Shown in pieces: positions 9,621 through 18,002 of a stretch of 35,256 nucleotides of DNA. A program made the translations under genes and the position numbers. The DNA comes from Hyphomicrobiales bacterium (GTDB lineage Bacteria > Pseudomonadota > Alphaproteobacteria > Rhizobiales > Rhizobiaceae). The stretch is taken from positions 1 to 35,256 of the forward strand of contig JAJFHT010000332.1 in assembly GCA_021775495.1 (NCBI GenBank), read 5' to 3'. Numbering within the stretch: the stretch's first letter is position 1; every line of letters begins with the position of its first letter. The notes under the pieces are model-generated. The model was not told the origin of the DNA. It made no database searches and saw only the letters and a program-made list of their open reading frames with translations.

Positions 9621-10287
9621 TTCGTTTGGGCCGCGGCTCGGCGAGTTCGCCGGCAAGGCGGCGGTCGAGATAGTCGGCGCATTCTTCAAGCAGAAGATCG
9701 CTATGGTCGGTGAAGAAATGATTGGCGTCCGGCATGGTTTTCTGCGTGATCGTTATGCCTTTTTGCGCATGCAATTTGTCCACCAGTCCCTGAACGTCCT
9801 TAGGCGGCGCAACCTTGTCCTCTTCACCGTGGATGATCAGGCCGGAGGACGGGCATGGCGCGAGAAACGAAAAATCATAGATGTTGGGTTGTGGTGCGAT
9901 CGAGATGAACCCTTCGATTTCGGGTCTGCGCATCAGCAATTGCATGCCGATCCAGGAGCCGAACGAATACCCGGCAACCCAACAGGCTTTGGAGTCGGGA
10001 TGAAGGGTTTGTATCCAGTCGAGCGCCGCGGCAGAATCCGACAGTTCACCAGCGCCGTGATCGAACTCACCCTGGCTGCGGCCGATACTGCGAAAGTTGA
10101 ATCGCAATGTCGTGAAGTTCCGCTTCTGGAACATGTAGAACAGATCGTAGACGATCTTGTTGTTCATGGTGCCCCCGAATTGCGGATGCGGGTGCAAAAT
10201 AATGGCAATTGGAGCGTTTTTTTCAGTTGATGGCTGGTAACGGCCCTCAAGACGACCCGCAGGTCCGGCAAAGATCACTTCAGGCAT
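9613..10287 (-). CDS. Alpha/beta hydrolase of the suf-linked rhizobial group
   Basis: 224 residues, no signal peptide. Features of the small CC/dienelactone-like alpha/beta hydrolases are visible: 'ILHPHPQFGGTMNNKIV' (oxyanion-hole region), 'FRSIGRSQG', nucleophile elbow 'GYSFGS' with Ser108, 'GEEDKVAP' carrying the likely acid, and 'ANHFF' with the likely His. The catalytic triad is therefore complete. The substrate is unknown. In my recollection this hydrolase often sits beside the suf operon in Hyphomicrobiales, here divergent from it. ATG 10287 has GGAG five bases upstream, which supports the start. Its stop overlaps the end of anmK. Confidence 0.88.
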   Translation of the reverse strand: MPEVIFAGPAGRLEGRYQPSTEKNAPIAIILHPHPQFGGTMNNKIVYDLFYMFQKRNFTTLRFNFRSIGRSQGEFDHGAGELSDSAAALDWIQTLHPDSKACWVAGYSFGSWIGMQLLMRRPEIEGFISIAPQPNIYDFSFLAPCPSSGLIIHGEEDKVAPPKDVQGLVDKLHAQKGITITQKTMPDANHFFTDHSDLLLEECADYLDRRLAGELAEPRPKRIR

Positions 10288-10340
10288 TGCAACTCCGCTT
10301 AACGCTAACCATGACAGTTGATTTGAGGGCGCAGCCGCCC

Positions 10341-10369
10341 TTGACGTACACCGGCGGCCTCCATAAAAA
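10341..10369 (+). promoter_or_regulatory. Candidate suf operon promoter
   Basis: TTGACG (10341-10346) is followed after 16-17 bases by an A/T-rich CATAAAAA stretch (about 10362-10369) that could serve as a -10 element. It lies immediately upstream of the Irr-type box and about 130 bases before the first suf-cluster start codon. It is assigned from pattern only. Confidence 0.4.
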
Positions 10370-10373
10370 CTAG

Positions 10374-10390
10374 TTTAGAACAATTCAAAA
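10374..10390. promoter_or_regulatory. Irr-type iron control element (ICE) before the suf operon
   Basis: TTTAGAACAATTCAAAA matches the palindromic ICE consensus TTTAGAA-N3-TTCTAAA with one mismatch (A for T in the right arm). In Hyphomicrobiales the Fur-family regulator Irr binds such sites, and repression of Fe-S assembly genes under iron limitation has been proposed. The box sits directly downstream of the candidate -10, where a bound regulator would block transcription. This is a strong motif match; function is inferred. Confidence 0.65.
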
Positions 10391-10498
10391 CTGGAAAGAG
10401 GAGAGCCCGTTCATTTGATGCGGTAGATACGACGTTTCCTTTTGAAAATTCAAGGAAAATAAAGCGTTGAATCAAAACATCGGCCAAGACGGGCGATC

Positions 10499-11668
10499 AT
10501 GTTGATGGTGGCACCACGCAGCTATCTCGACCACAACGCGACGGCTCCACTGCTGAATGATGCACGGGAGGCGATGACGGCTGCGCTGAATTGCACGGGC
10601 AATCCATCATCCGTCCATAGCGAAGGCCGTGCTGCACGGCGTATTGTCGAGCAGGCCCGGCGCGAGATCGCCAAACTCTGCGGGGCCCAAAGTGATGGCG
10701 TTGTGTTTACTTCCGGTGCAACGGAAGCCGCAACGACGCTTTTGTGCTCGAAATACCGGGCCGGGCGCGGAGCGGTACGGATGTCGCACCTCTATGTTTC
10801 GGCGGCAGATCACCCCTGCCTGCTGTCCGGTGGCAGATTTGATCCCGAATCCGTCTCGGTATTTTCCGTCGACGGCGATGGAGTCATCGATACCGATGCG
10901 CTTCGTGCACTTCTTGAGAACCACGATAAAAATGATGGTCTGCCATTGGTGGCGACGCATCTCGCCAATAATGAAACTGGCGTGATCCAGCCGGTTGAGG
11001 AAATCGGACGGATCGCCAAGGCATGCGGAGCCGTGTTCGTGGTCGATGCAGTGCAGGCTGTCGGCCGGATACCCGTTGACATCACAAAAATTGGCGCAGA
11101 TTTTTTGATTGTATCGTCGCACAAGATTGGCGGCCCGAAGGGCGTCGGTGCTTTCGTTGCAAATTCTGACCTGCTTCTACCAGCACCATTGATCGTCGGT
11201 GGCGCACAGGAAAAAGGGTGCCGCGCTGGAACCGAAAACCTGATCGGTATTGCCGGATTCGGGCCAGCTGCAGCTGTAGTCGGCTGCGGCCTTGACAATC
11301 GGCGGCATATCCGGGACATGCGGGACCGTATTGAGCGCCGGATTACGGAAATCGCGCCCGATGCCACTGTTTTCAGTCGCAGCGTTGCACGGTTGGACAA
11401 TACTATTTTCTTCGCCGTCGCCGGTCTGGACGCAGAAACTGCTCAGATTGCATTTGATCTGTCCGGAGTTGCCGTGTCAGCCGGATCGGCCTGTTCCTCG
11501 GGCAAAGTCGGCCCCAGCCACGTTCTGCAGGCGATGGGACATGGTGATGAAGCCGGTGGGCTTCGAGTTTCACTCGGGGCGGACACACAGCCTGAGGATG
11601 CCGATCACTTCCTTTCGGCATTTGAACAACTGGTAGAAAGACATGCAAGGAATTCGAGGGCCGCTTGA
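10499..11668 (+). CDS. Class V cysteine desulfurase, IscS/NifS type, first gene of the suf cluster
   Basis: 389 residues. A PLP-dependent aminotransferase class V enzyme: 'YLDHNATAP' at the start, 'TSGATEAATT', 'HLANNETG', the PLP Lys209 in 'SSHKIGGPKG', 'GGAQEKGCRAGTEN', and the catalytic Cys332 in 'SAGSACSSGKVG'. The loop around Cys332 follows the group I (IscS/NifS) pattern, unlike the SufS enzyme encoded later in the same operon. It removes sulfur from L-cysteine as a persulfide, supplying Fe-S assembly or other thiolation. ATGs at 10499 and 10505 are both possible and neither has a clear ribosome site. An Irr-type box and candidate promoter lie upstream, and sufB follows after 173 bases. 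Confidence 0.92.
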   Translation: MLMVAPRSYLDHNATAPLLNDAREAMTAALNCTGNPSSVHSEGRAARRIVEQARREIAKLCGAQSDGVVFTSGATEAATTLLCSKYRAGRGAVRMSHLYVSAADHPCLLSGGRFDPESVSVFSVDGDGVIDTDALRALLENHDKNDGLPLVATHLANNETGVIQPVEEIGRIAKACGAVFVVDAVQAVGRIPVDITKIGADFLIVSSHKIGGPKGVGAFVANSDLLLPAPLIVGGAQEKGCRAGTENLIGIAGFGPAAAVVGCGLDNRRHIRDMRDRIERRITEIAPDATVFSRSVARLDNTIFFAVAGLDAETAQIAFDLSGVAVSAGSACSSGKVGPSHVLQAMGHGDEAGGLRVSLGADTQPEDADHFLSAFEQLVERHARNSRAA

Positions 11669-11771
11669 ATAATGATTGACGGTCCTGAAGCCGAGACGAG
11701 AAAAATGGATAGAAAACCGTAGATTACTGTGGCCGATGGGTTATCTGCCGTGCCGCACGCACTACATAAGG

Positions 11772-11826
11772 TCTGACCCTTCAGGTTCAGATGTGAGTTG
11801 ACAACTGCCGGGCCTTGACCCCGGCA
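11772..11826 (+). promoter_or_regulatory. Two inverted repeats in the sufB leader
   Basis: Within the 173-base gap before sufB, TCTGACCC-TTCA-GGTTCAGA (11772-11791, one mismatch) is followed by TGCCGGG-CCTTGAC-CCCGGCA (11806-11826, perfect 7-base arms). The second ends six bases before the sufB ribosome site (GGAGA at 11832). A TTGACA (11798-11803) lies between them. These could be an operator, an internal promoter or an mRNA structure affecting sufB translation. No regulator is assigned. Confidence 0.35.
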
Positions 11827-11841
11827 AGATTGGAGACAGAA

Positions 11842-13368
11842 ATGCCTGCCGTTCAGGAAACGATCGATCAGGTCCGTCAGATTGACGTTGATCAGTACAA
11901 ATATGGCTTCGAAACCTTTATCGAGACCGACAAGGCGCCAAAAGGCCTTAGTGAGGATATCATCCGGTTCATTTCGGCCAAGAAGGACGAGCCGGAATGG
12001 ATGCTGGAATGGCGACTTGATGCCTATCGTCGCTGGCTGACGCTGGAAGAGCCGTCATGGGCACGAGTGGACTACCCGAAAATCGACTTTCAGGATCTCT
12101 ACTACTACGCGGCACCCAAGAACCAGCCCGGGCCGAGTTCGCTGGATGAAGTCGATCCGGAGCTGCTGGCCACTTATGAAAAACTGGGGATTCCGCTGAA
12201 GGAGCAGGAGCTGCTTGCCGGCGTTCGCAAACGGGACGAGCCGAGCACGCTGGACGAGAACGGTGTTACCGACAGCATCTACGCGTCCGGTCGTGTCGCG
12301 GTCGATGCTGTATTCGATTCAGTTTCGGTGGTGACAACTTTCAAGAACGAACTGGCCAAAGCAGGGGTGATCTTCTGTTCGATGTCCGAGGCGGTTCGCG
12401 ATCACCCGGAACTGGTCAAGAAATACCTCGCCAGCGTGGTGCCGACGTCCGACAATTATTACGCCACCCTCAATTCGGCAGTGTTTACTGACGGGTCGTT
12501 CGTGTTCGTTCCGAAGGGTGTCCGATGCCCGATGGAACTGTCGACTTATTTCCGGATCAACGAAAAGGAAACCGGCCAGTTCGAGCGCACGCTGATTATT
12601 GCCGAGGAGGGTGCCTACGTCTCCTATCTTGAGGGGTGTACCGCGCCTCAGCGTGATGAAAACCAATTGCATGCGGCAGTTGTCGAATTGATTGCACTCG
12701 ACGATGCCGAAATCAAATATTCGACCGTTCAGAACTGGTATCCCGGTGACAAGGACGGCGTAGGCGGAATCTACAATTTTGTCACTAAGCGCGGTGATTG
12801 CCGGGGCAAGAACTCAAAGATTTCCTGGACGCAGGTGGAAACAGGGTCGGCGATCACCTGGAAATATCCGTCCTGTATCCTTCGCGGCGATAACTCGCGT
12901 GGTGAATTCTATTCCATCGCGGTGTCGAATGGCCACCAGCAGATCGACAGCGGTACCAAGATGATCCATCTCGGCCGCAACACGTCCAGCCGTATCATTT
13001 CAAAGGGTATCTCGGCCGGGGTGTCACAGAACACCTATCGCGGACAAGTCTCGGCGCATCGGCGTGCTGCAAATGCACGAAATTTCACCCAATGTGATTC
13101 GCTGCTGATTGGAAATCAATGTGGTGCGCACACCGTGCCATATATCGAGGCCAAGAACGCCACGGCGCAGTTCGAGCACGAGGCGACGACGTCAAAGATT
13201 TCGGACGATCAGCTTTTCTACGTCATGCAACGCGGAATACCGGAAGAAGAGGCGATTGCGCTGATCGTGAACGGTTTCGTCAAGGAAGTGATTCAGGAGC
13301 TGCCGATGGAGTTCGCTGTGGAAGCACAGAAACTGATCGGCATTTCGCTTGAAGGAAGCGTCGGCTGA
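11842..13368 (+). CDS. sufB: Fe-S cluster assembly scaffold protein SufB
   Basis: 508 residues. Clear SufB features: N-terminal '[18 protein letters not shown]', 'DVDPELL'-like linker, then the SufBD beta-helix core ('[20 protein letters not shown]', '[11 protein letters not shown]', '[20 protein letters not shown]', 'CLL'-type core Cys pattern '[11 protein letters not shown]') and the C-terminal '[17 protein letters not shown]' followed by '[14 protein letters not shown]'. SufB is the scaffold subunit of the SufBC2D complex that builds clusters in the cytoplasm using sulfur from SufS. The ATG at 11842 has GGAGA five bases upstream and gives [13 protein letters not shown]; the longer TTG frame from 11815 runs through a leader hairpin. 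sufC follows after 90 bases. Confidence 0.97.
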   Translation: MPAVQETIDQVRQIDVDQYKYGFETFIETDKAPKGLSEDIIRFISAKKDEPEWMLEWRLDAYRRWLTLEEPSWARVDYPKIDFQDLYYYAAPKNQPGPSSLDEVDPELLATYEKLGIPLKEQELLAGVRKRDEPSTLDENGVTDSIYASGRVAVDAVFDSVSVVTTFKNELAKAGVIFCSMSEAVRDHPELVKKYLASVVPTSDNYYATLNSAVFTDGSFVFVPKGVRCPMELSTYFRINEKETGQFERTLIIAEEGAYVSYLEGCTAPQRDENQLHAAVVELIALDDAEIKYSTVQNWYPGDKDGVGGIYNFVTKRGDCRGKNSKISWTQVETGSAITWKYPSCILRGDNSRGEFYSIAVSNGHQQIDSGTKMIHLGRNTSSRIISKGISAGVSQNTYRGQVSAHRRAANARNFTQCDSLLIGNQCGAHTVPYIEAKNATAQFEHEATTSKISDDQLFYVMQRGIPEEEAIALIVNGFVKEVIQELPMEFAVEAQKLIGISLEGSVG

Positions 13369-13375
13369 CGAACCG

Positions 13376-13391
13376 CATCCGGAGCCGGATG
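13376..13391 (+). promoter_or_regulatory. Short hairpin between sufB and sufC
   Basis: CATCCGG-AG-CCGGATG forms a 7-base inverted repeat seven bases after the sufB stop codon, followed by TTTCGT. It may be an mRNA-stabilising or attenuating hairpin. The T-run is too short for a confident terminator and the operon clearly continues. Confidence 0.35.
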
Positions 13392-13458
13392 TTTCGTAAA
13401 ATGAACAAATACCGGGACGCCGGGCTTGAAAGCCGCTCCCACGCCAACGAGGACAGAC

Positions 13459-14214
13459 ATGCTTGAGATCAAGAACCTTCATGCAAAAATCGCCGATTCC
13501 GGCGTTGAAATCATCAACGGTCTGAACCTGACGGTTAGGGCCGGAGAGGTCGCTGCCATCATGGGACCGAATGGTTCGGGAAAATCGACCTTGTCCTATA
13601 TCCTTGCTGGCCGCAGTGACTATGAGGTCACCAGCGGCGACATTCTTTACAACGGCCAATCGATCCTGGAGATGGATCCGGCTGAAAGGGCCACAGCCGG
13701 TGTGTTCCTGGCGTTTCAGTACCCGATGGAAATTCCGGGCGTCGCCACAATGGAGTTTCTCAAGACGGCAATCAATTCACAGCGCAAGGCGCGCGGAGAA
13801 AATCCGCTTTCCATTCCCGATCTGATGCGAACGGTTAAAAGCGCCGCGGGCGAGTTGGACATTGATTTCGCAATGTTGAAACGGCCCCTGAATGTCGGCT
13901 TTTCGGGCGGCGAGAAAAAGCGTGCGGAGATTCTGCAGATGAAGCTGCTGGAACCCAACCTGTGTGTCCTGGATGAAACCGACTCCGGCCTCGACATCGA
14001 CGCACTCAAGATCGTGTCAAACGGCGTCAATTCATTGCGTTCGCCGGATCGCGCGATCATCGTCATTACCCACTACCAGCGCCTTCTTGAATATATTGTT
14101 CCTGACAGTGTGCATGTTCTTTATCGCGGGCGGATTGTGAAGTCGGGTGACAAATCTCTGGCACAACATCTTGAAAACAATGGATATGCCGAGATCATCG
14201 GCGAAGCGGCATAA
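13459..14214 (+). CDS. sufC: Fe-S assembly ATPase SufC
   Basis: 251 residues, the standard SufC length. An ABC-type ATPase with Walker A 'GPNGSGKST' (36-44), Q-loop 'FLAFQYPMEIPGV', signature 'FSGGEKKRAEI' (148 onward), Walker B 'CVLDETDSGLDID' (169 onward) and an H-loop in 'VITHYQRLLEYI'. The YPxEIPG stretch and FSGGEKKR signature are specific to SufC rather than transporter ATPases. It powers conformational change of the SufBCD scaffold. ATG 13459 has GAGGA five bases upstream. The stop is followed within a few bases by the sufD start, consistent with one transcript. Confidence 0.97.
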   Translation: MLEIKNLHAKIADSGVEIINGLNLTVRAGEVAAIMGPNGSGKSTLSYILAGRSDYEVTSGDILYNGQSILEMDPAERATAGVFLAFQYPMEIPGVATMEFLKTAINSQRKARGENPLSIPDLMRTVKSAAGELDIDFAMLKRPLNVGFSGGEKKRAEILQMKLLEPNLCVLDETDSGLDIDALKIVSNGVNSLRSPDRAIIVITHYQRLLEYIVPDSVHVLYRGRIVKSGDKSLAQHLENNGYAEIIGEAA

Positions 14215-14219
14215 AAGTG

Positions 14220-15494
14220 ATGAACATGAATATTCAGGCGCAATTGCCCAAAACCGCATTTGAAGCGGCGCTGATCGACGGATTTGCCGAACAGCTTTCC
14301 AAGCTTGCGGGAACCGATGCTGTTGCTGCAAACCGTCTGGCGGCGATTGAAGCACTGAAGGTCAGCGGTCTTCCGACACGGAGGATAGAAGCCTGGCATT
14401 ATACCGATCTGCGGCAGCTGCTTCGGGCTGTGCCCGCTGGACGTGCCGATGTTGCGATTGCGGATCTGGCTCCATTGCTTGATGATTGCCGGGTGCTTCG
14501 GGTGGTCAATGGTCAAGCCATCAGCGGCGCGGAAATTGACGGCATTTCATTGTCTCCGGTTGCCGATCTGATGAACCGCGGCGATTTTGATAACGCGCTG
14601 CGGCCAAGAGGATCCGATGATGCGGTCGGGCGGTTGAACGCTGCGTTTGTCTCGGATGGGTTCGCGTTGGAATTTGCGGGCGATCGCGTCTTCAGCACGC
14701 CGGTTGAACTGCAAAACCTGCATTCGGGCGGTCAGGTCCATGTGCGTTTTCCGGTCACGATCGGTGCGGGTTCGAAAGCGACAATTGTCGAGCGCCAGTC
14801 GGGTGCTGGACCGGCGTTCGTAAGTTCGATTGCTGATGTCGATATTGGGGCCGGAGCGGAAATTGTCTGGCTGATCTTGCAGGAGCAGGACAGCAAAACC
14901 GACCATCTTGGCCAGATCAACATAAAGCTGGCGAAGGACGCCAGATTGACGCTGTTCGTCATGAACACCGGCGGAAAACTTGTTCGCCAGGATATCAACG
15001 TCGACGTGGCTGGCGAGGGGGCTGATTTCACTCTCCGTGCGGTCAATCTGCTGGGCGGTGACAGCCACACAGACGTGACCATGGTCGTTGATCACAGAGA
15101 AGCCGAAACCACTTCAAACCAGGTCGTGCGAAATGTCGCGATCGACCGGGCACGGGGGGTGTTCCAGGGACAGATCAGAGTGGCGCCGGTGGCGCAGAAA
15201 ACCGATGCCCGGATGGCGTGCAATACGTTGCTGTTGTCCGACGATGCGGAGTTTTCCACCAAACCGGAACTTGAAATATTTGCCGACGATGTGCAATGCG
15301 GCCACGGGGCGACGGTGGCCGAGATCGAGCAGGATCAATTGTTTTATCTGATGTCGCGCGGTATTTCGGAAAAGGCGGCTCGCGGCTTACTGGTCAAGGC
15401 GTTTCTTGCCGAAATAGTCGAGGAGCTTGATGACGAGCACACCGTTACGGCTCTTGAACGCAAGCTTGACCAGTGGTTCGAGCAGAACGGATAG
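14220..15494 (+). CDS. sufD: Fe-S cluster assembly protein SufD
   Basis: 424 residues. SufD features: N-terminal helical part with 'GLPTRRIEAWHYTDLRQLL', beta-helix core ('LTLFVMNTGGKLVRQDINVD', 'GVFQGQIRVAPVAQKTDARM', 'NTLLLSDDAEFSTKPELEIF', 'DDVQCGHGATVAEIEQDQLF'), and the C-terminal 'LLVKAFLAEIVEEL' helix. It pairs with SufB in the SufBC2D scaffold and is needed for iron incorporation. The C-terminal Cys and His in 'VQCGHGAT' are conserved positions of the SufB-SufD interface. A GTG at 14217 directly precedes the ATG at 14220 and either may be used; the spacing to the sufC stop is only a few bases. sufS starts 3 bases after its stop. Confidence 0.96.
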   Translation: MNMNIQAQLPKTAFEAALIDGFAEQLSKLAGTDAVAANRLAAIEALKVSGLPTRRIEAWHYTDLRQLLRAVPAGRADVAIADLAPLLDDCRVLRVVNGQAISGAEIDGISLSPVADLMNRGDFDNALRPRGSDDAVGRLNAAFVSDGFALEFAGDRVFSTPVELQNLHSGGQVHVRFPVTIGAGSKATIVERQSGAGPAFVSSIADVDIGAGAEIVWLILQEQDSKTDHLGQINIKLAKDARLTLFVMNTGGKLVRQDINVDVAGEGADFTLRAVNLLGGDSHTDVTMVVDHREAETTSNQVVRNVAIDRARGVFQGQIRVAPVAQKTDARMACNTLLLSDDAEFSTKPELEIFADDVQCGHGATVAEIEQDQLFYLMSRGISEKAARGLLVKAFLAEIVEELDDEHTVTALERKLDQWFEQNG

Positions 15495-15497
15495 ATC

Positions 15498-16742
15498 ATG
15501 GACGCGGTCAAAACGGTTTCCGACAGTTATGACGTCGAGGCGATCCGCAAGGATTTTCCGATCCTGCGCCGGCAGATTCACGGAAAACCTCTGGTGTATC
15601 TGGACAACGGTGCGTCGGCGCAAAAACCGCAATGCGTGATCGATGCGGTCAGCCATGCCTATAGCCACGAATATGCAAATGTGCACCGTGGTCTGCATTT
15701 TCTATCTAATGCGGCAACCGACGCCTATGAGGCCGCCCGGCAGACTGTGCAGCAGTTCCTCAATGCCGGAAGCAGCGATGAGATCATTTTTACCAAATCG
15801 GCGACGGAGGCGATAAACACCGTTGCCTATGGATATGGCATGCCGAATATCGGCACCGATGACGAAATCGTGCTGTCGATCATGGAACATCATTCCAACA
15901 TCGTGCCCTGGCATTTCATTCGCGAGCGGCAGGGCGCAAAACTCGTCTGGGTTCCGGTCGACGATGACGGTGCCTTCAATGTCGAAGCCTTTGAAAGCAG
16001 CCTGACCGATCGGACCCGGTTGGTCGCGATCACCCACATGTCCAATGTGCTTGGCACGATTGTTCCCATCAAGAAGATCGTGGAAATTGCCCACGCGCGC
16101 GATATTCCGGTGCTTGTCGACGGCAGCCAGGGGGCAGTGCATCTGAATGTCGACGTGCGGGATCTCGGTTGTGACTGGTATGTGTGCACCGGACACAAGC
16201 TCTATGGACCGTCCGGTATCGGCGTTCTCTACGGACGGCGTGAGATGCTGGAACGGATGCAACCGTTTCAGGGCGGAGGTGAGATGATTCTCGACGTCAC
16301 CGAGGAAATGGTGACCTATGGTGAGCCGCCGCATCGGTTCGAAGCCGGAACGCCTCCGATCGTTCAGGCGATCGGGCTCGGAGCTGCACTGCGATATGTT
16401 GATTCGATTGGTCGTGATCGCATTTTGCAACACGAGGAAAGCCTGCGCGAATATGCCCATCAACGCCTGGGCGGCATCAACAGTTTGCGGATATTCGGCA
16501 ATGCGCCGGGCAAGGGCGCCATTGTTTCATTTGAGTTGAACGGCATCCACGCGCATGATGTGTCGATGGTTATCGATCGTGCCGGAGTTGCTGTGAGAGC
16601 CGGAACACATTGCGCCCAACCGCTGTTAAAGCGCTTTGACGTCACCTCCACCTGCCGGGCATCATTCGGCATGTACAATACGCTGGATGAGGTCGACGCC
16701 TTGGTCGATTCGCTCGAAAAAGCTCGCAAGTTCTTTGGATAG
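15498..16742 (+). CDS. sufS: Cysteine desulfurase SufS
   Basis: 414 residues, the typical SufS length. A group II class V enzyme: 'LVYLDNGASAQKP', 'YANVHRGLHFLSNAATDAYE', 'FTKSATEAIN', 'HHSNIVPW', 'ITHMSNVLGT', 'VDGSQGAVH', PLP Lys234 in 'TGHKLYGPSG', 'GGEMI', 'FEAGTPP', and catalytic Cys372 in 'RAGTHCAQP'. It provides persulfide sulfur to the SufBCD scaffold, normally helped by SufE or SufU, neither of which is in this window. It is the second desulfurase in the operon. The gene begins 3 bases after sufD and is followed 13 bases later by the DUF59 gene. Confidence 0.97.
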   Translation: MDAVKTVSDSYDVEAIRKDFPILRRQIHGKPLVYLDNGASAQKPQCVIDAVSHAYSHEYANVHRGLHFLSNAATDAYEAARQTVQQFLNAGSSDEIIFTKSATEAINTVAYGYGMPNIGTDDEIVLSIMEHHSNIVPWHFIRERQGAKLVWVPVDDDGAFNVEAFESSLTDRTRLVAITHMSNVLGTIVPIKKIVEIAHARDIPVLVDGSQGAVHLNVDVRDLGCDWYVCTGHKLYGPSGIGVLYGRREMLERMQPFQGGGEMILDVTEEMVTYGEPPHRFEAGTPPIVQAIGLGAALRYVDSIGRDRILQHEESLREYAHQRLGGINSLRIFGNAPGKGAIVSFELNGIHAHDVSMVIDRAGVAVRAGTHCAQPLLKRFDVTSTCRASFGMYNTLDEVDALVDSLEKARKFFG

Positions 16743-16755
16743 ACAGGACCCAACG

Positions 16756-17154
16756 ATGGCAGACGAAACAGACAATGCCAGCCAGAACCAGGAAAACCCT
16801 GCTCCGGGCACTGCGGCGTTCTCGGCATCTGCGATTTCGCAGGACGAACTGGCGCGAATGACCGATGACATCGTCGCGGCGCTCAAAACCGTCTACGACC
16901 CTGAAATCCCGTCTGACATCTATGAACTGGGGCTGATTTACAAGGTCGACATTGAAGATGACGGGTCAGTGAAAGTTGACATGACCCTGACGGCACCGGG
17001 ATGCCCGGTCGCCGGTGAAATGCCCGGATGGGTGCAAAACGCCGTCGCCACGGTTGCCGGGGTCTCCAATGTCGAGGTTAATATGGTGTTTGACCCGCCC
17101 TGGACACCCGACCGGATGTCGGAGGAGGCGCAGGTCGCGATTGGATGGTACTGA
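16756..17154 (+). CDS. DUF59/MIP18-domain Fe-S assembly protein, SufT-like
   Basis: 132 residues. A low-complexity N-terminus (Asn, Gln, Ala and Pro rich, about 1-30) precedes a complete DUF59 domain: 'ALKTVYDPEIPSDIYELGL' and 'LTAPGCPVAGEMPGW' with the conserved Cys, then 'VNMVFDPPWTPDRMSEEA'. The protein belongs to the group encoded inside suf operons (often called SufT), an accessory factor in Fe-S maturation; related domains occur in PaaD and in the cytosolic CIA factor MIP18. ATG 16756 follows AGGA. The longer frame from 16636 overlaps sufS and is not real. sufA starts 111 bases downstream. Confidence 0.92.
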   Translation: MADETDNASQNQENPAPGTAAFSASAISQDELARMTDDIVAALKTVYDPEIPSDIYELGLIYKVDIEDDGSVKVDMTLTAPGCPVAGEMPGWVQNAVATVAGVSNVEVNMVFDPPWTPDRMSEEAQVAIGWY

Positions 17155-17265
17155 CGGTCCGATCGTTCGCTATCGGAAACATCGGTATAGCTTGCGCGGC
17201 AGCGAATTGTTCACCATCTTATGATAAAGAGACAGATATCAACGGCGGCACAATGAGAGATCGCA

Positions 17266-17646
17266 ATGATCAGATTTGAAGTTCTTACCATGACGGAAGC
17301 CGCCGCACAGCGTGTGCGTGAGATCGTTTTATCGCGCGAAGGCGCCATTGGAGTTCGAATCGGCATCAAGAAGGGCGGCTGCGCCGGTATGGAATATACC
17401 GTTGATCTTGCAACCGAGGCCAATCCCAAGGATGACCGGGTTGAACGCGATGGCGCCGAGGTCTGGGTGGCACCGGAAGCGACTTTGTTCCTGCTTGGTA
17501 CCGAAATGGATTTCGAAGTCAGTAAGTTGCGGACGGGATTTGTGTTCAACAATCCCAATCAGACATCGGCTTGTGGCTGCGGCGAGTCGGTCGAACTGAA
17601 GCCTGCTGACCTTAAGGCGCTTGCCGAAGCCCGCGGAACTGCCTGA
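17266..17646 (+). CDS. sufA: A-type Fe-S carrier protein SufA/IscA (HesB family)
   Basis: 126 residues. The three conserved cluster-binding cysteines are present: Cys39 in 'KKGGCAGMEY' and Cys103/Cys105 in 'TSACGCGESV'. The domain start 'LTMTEAAAQRVREIV' and 'GFVFNNPNQT' are typical A-type carrier signatures. It accepts clusters from SufBCD and passes them to apo-proteins. An ATG at 17290 is an alternative start that would shorten the N-terminus by eight residues. It ends the suf series; the TfoX-N gene follows after 16 bases and could be cotranscribed. Confidence 0.94.
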   Translation: MIRFEVLTMTEAAAQRVREIVLSREGAIGVRIGIKKGGCAGMEYTVDLATEANPKDDRVERDGAEVWVAPEATLFLLGTEMDFEVSKLRTGFVFNNPNQTSACGCGESVELKPADLKALAEARGTA

Positions 17647-17662
17647 ACCAGGAAGTGATCTA

Positions 17663-17980
17663 GTGGACAATGATGCGATTGAAGATCTCTTCTTGGCTCT
17701 CGGGCCGGTTGCGATCAAGCGCATGTTCGGTGGTAAGGGTGTCTATTTTGACGGCGTGATCATTGCTCTGGAAGTCGACGGAGAAATCCTGCTCAAAGCC
17801 GACGCAACGAGTGCTCCGGAGTTCGAAGCGGCCGGCAGCAGCCAATGGTCCTATAGCGGAAAGAACAAGCCGGTTCTGATGCCTTATTGGACGATACCGA
17901 ACGAAGCGGTCGACGATCACGAGACAATGGCGGCATGGGCACGCAAAGCCTATGAAGCCAGCCTGCGCAGCAAAAAATAA
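17663..17980 (+). CDS. TfoX N-terminal domain protein
   Basis: 105 residues covering one TfoX/Sxy N-terminal domain: 'LGPVAIKRMFGGKGVYFDG', 'ALEVDGEILLKAD' and 'MPYWTIPNEAVDDHETMAAW'. The C-terminal TfoX domain of the competence regulator is absent, as in most alphaproteobacterial members, and a competence role is not established. The GTG start at 17663 has AGGAAG seven bases upstream, which decides it over the TTG at 17621 inside sufA. The short gap after sufA suggests cotranscription. It converges on the helicase gene with a 22-base gap. Confidence 0.88.
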   Translation: MDNDAIEDLFLALGPVAIKRMFGGKGVYFDGVIIALEVDGEILLKADATSAPEFEAAGSSQWSYSGKNKPVLMPYWTIPNEAVDDHETMAAWARKAYEASLRSKK

Positions 17981-18002
17981 CGCTGATTTCGGGTGCTTCC
18001 GA

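Noticed and set aside
9586..10230. 214-residue plus-strand open frame
   Set aside because: Shadow of the alpha/beta hydrolase on the other strand.
10305..10487. 60-residue minus-strand frame in the suf upstream region
   Set aside because: Covers the promoter and Irr box; no ribosome site or motif, so treated as regulatory DNA.
15702..16463. 253-residue minus-strand open frame
   Set aside because: Antisense to sufS inside a clear operon.
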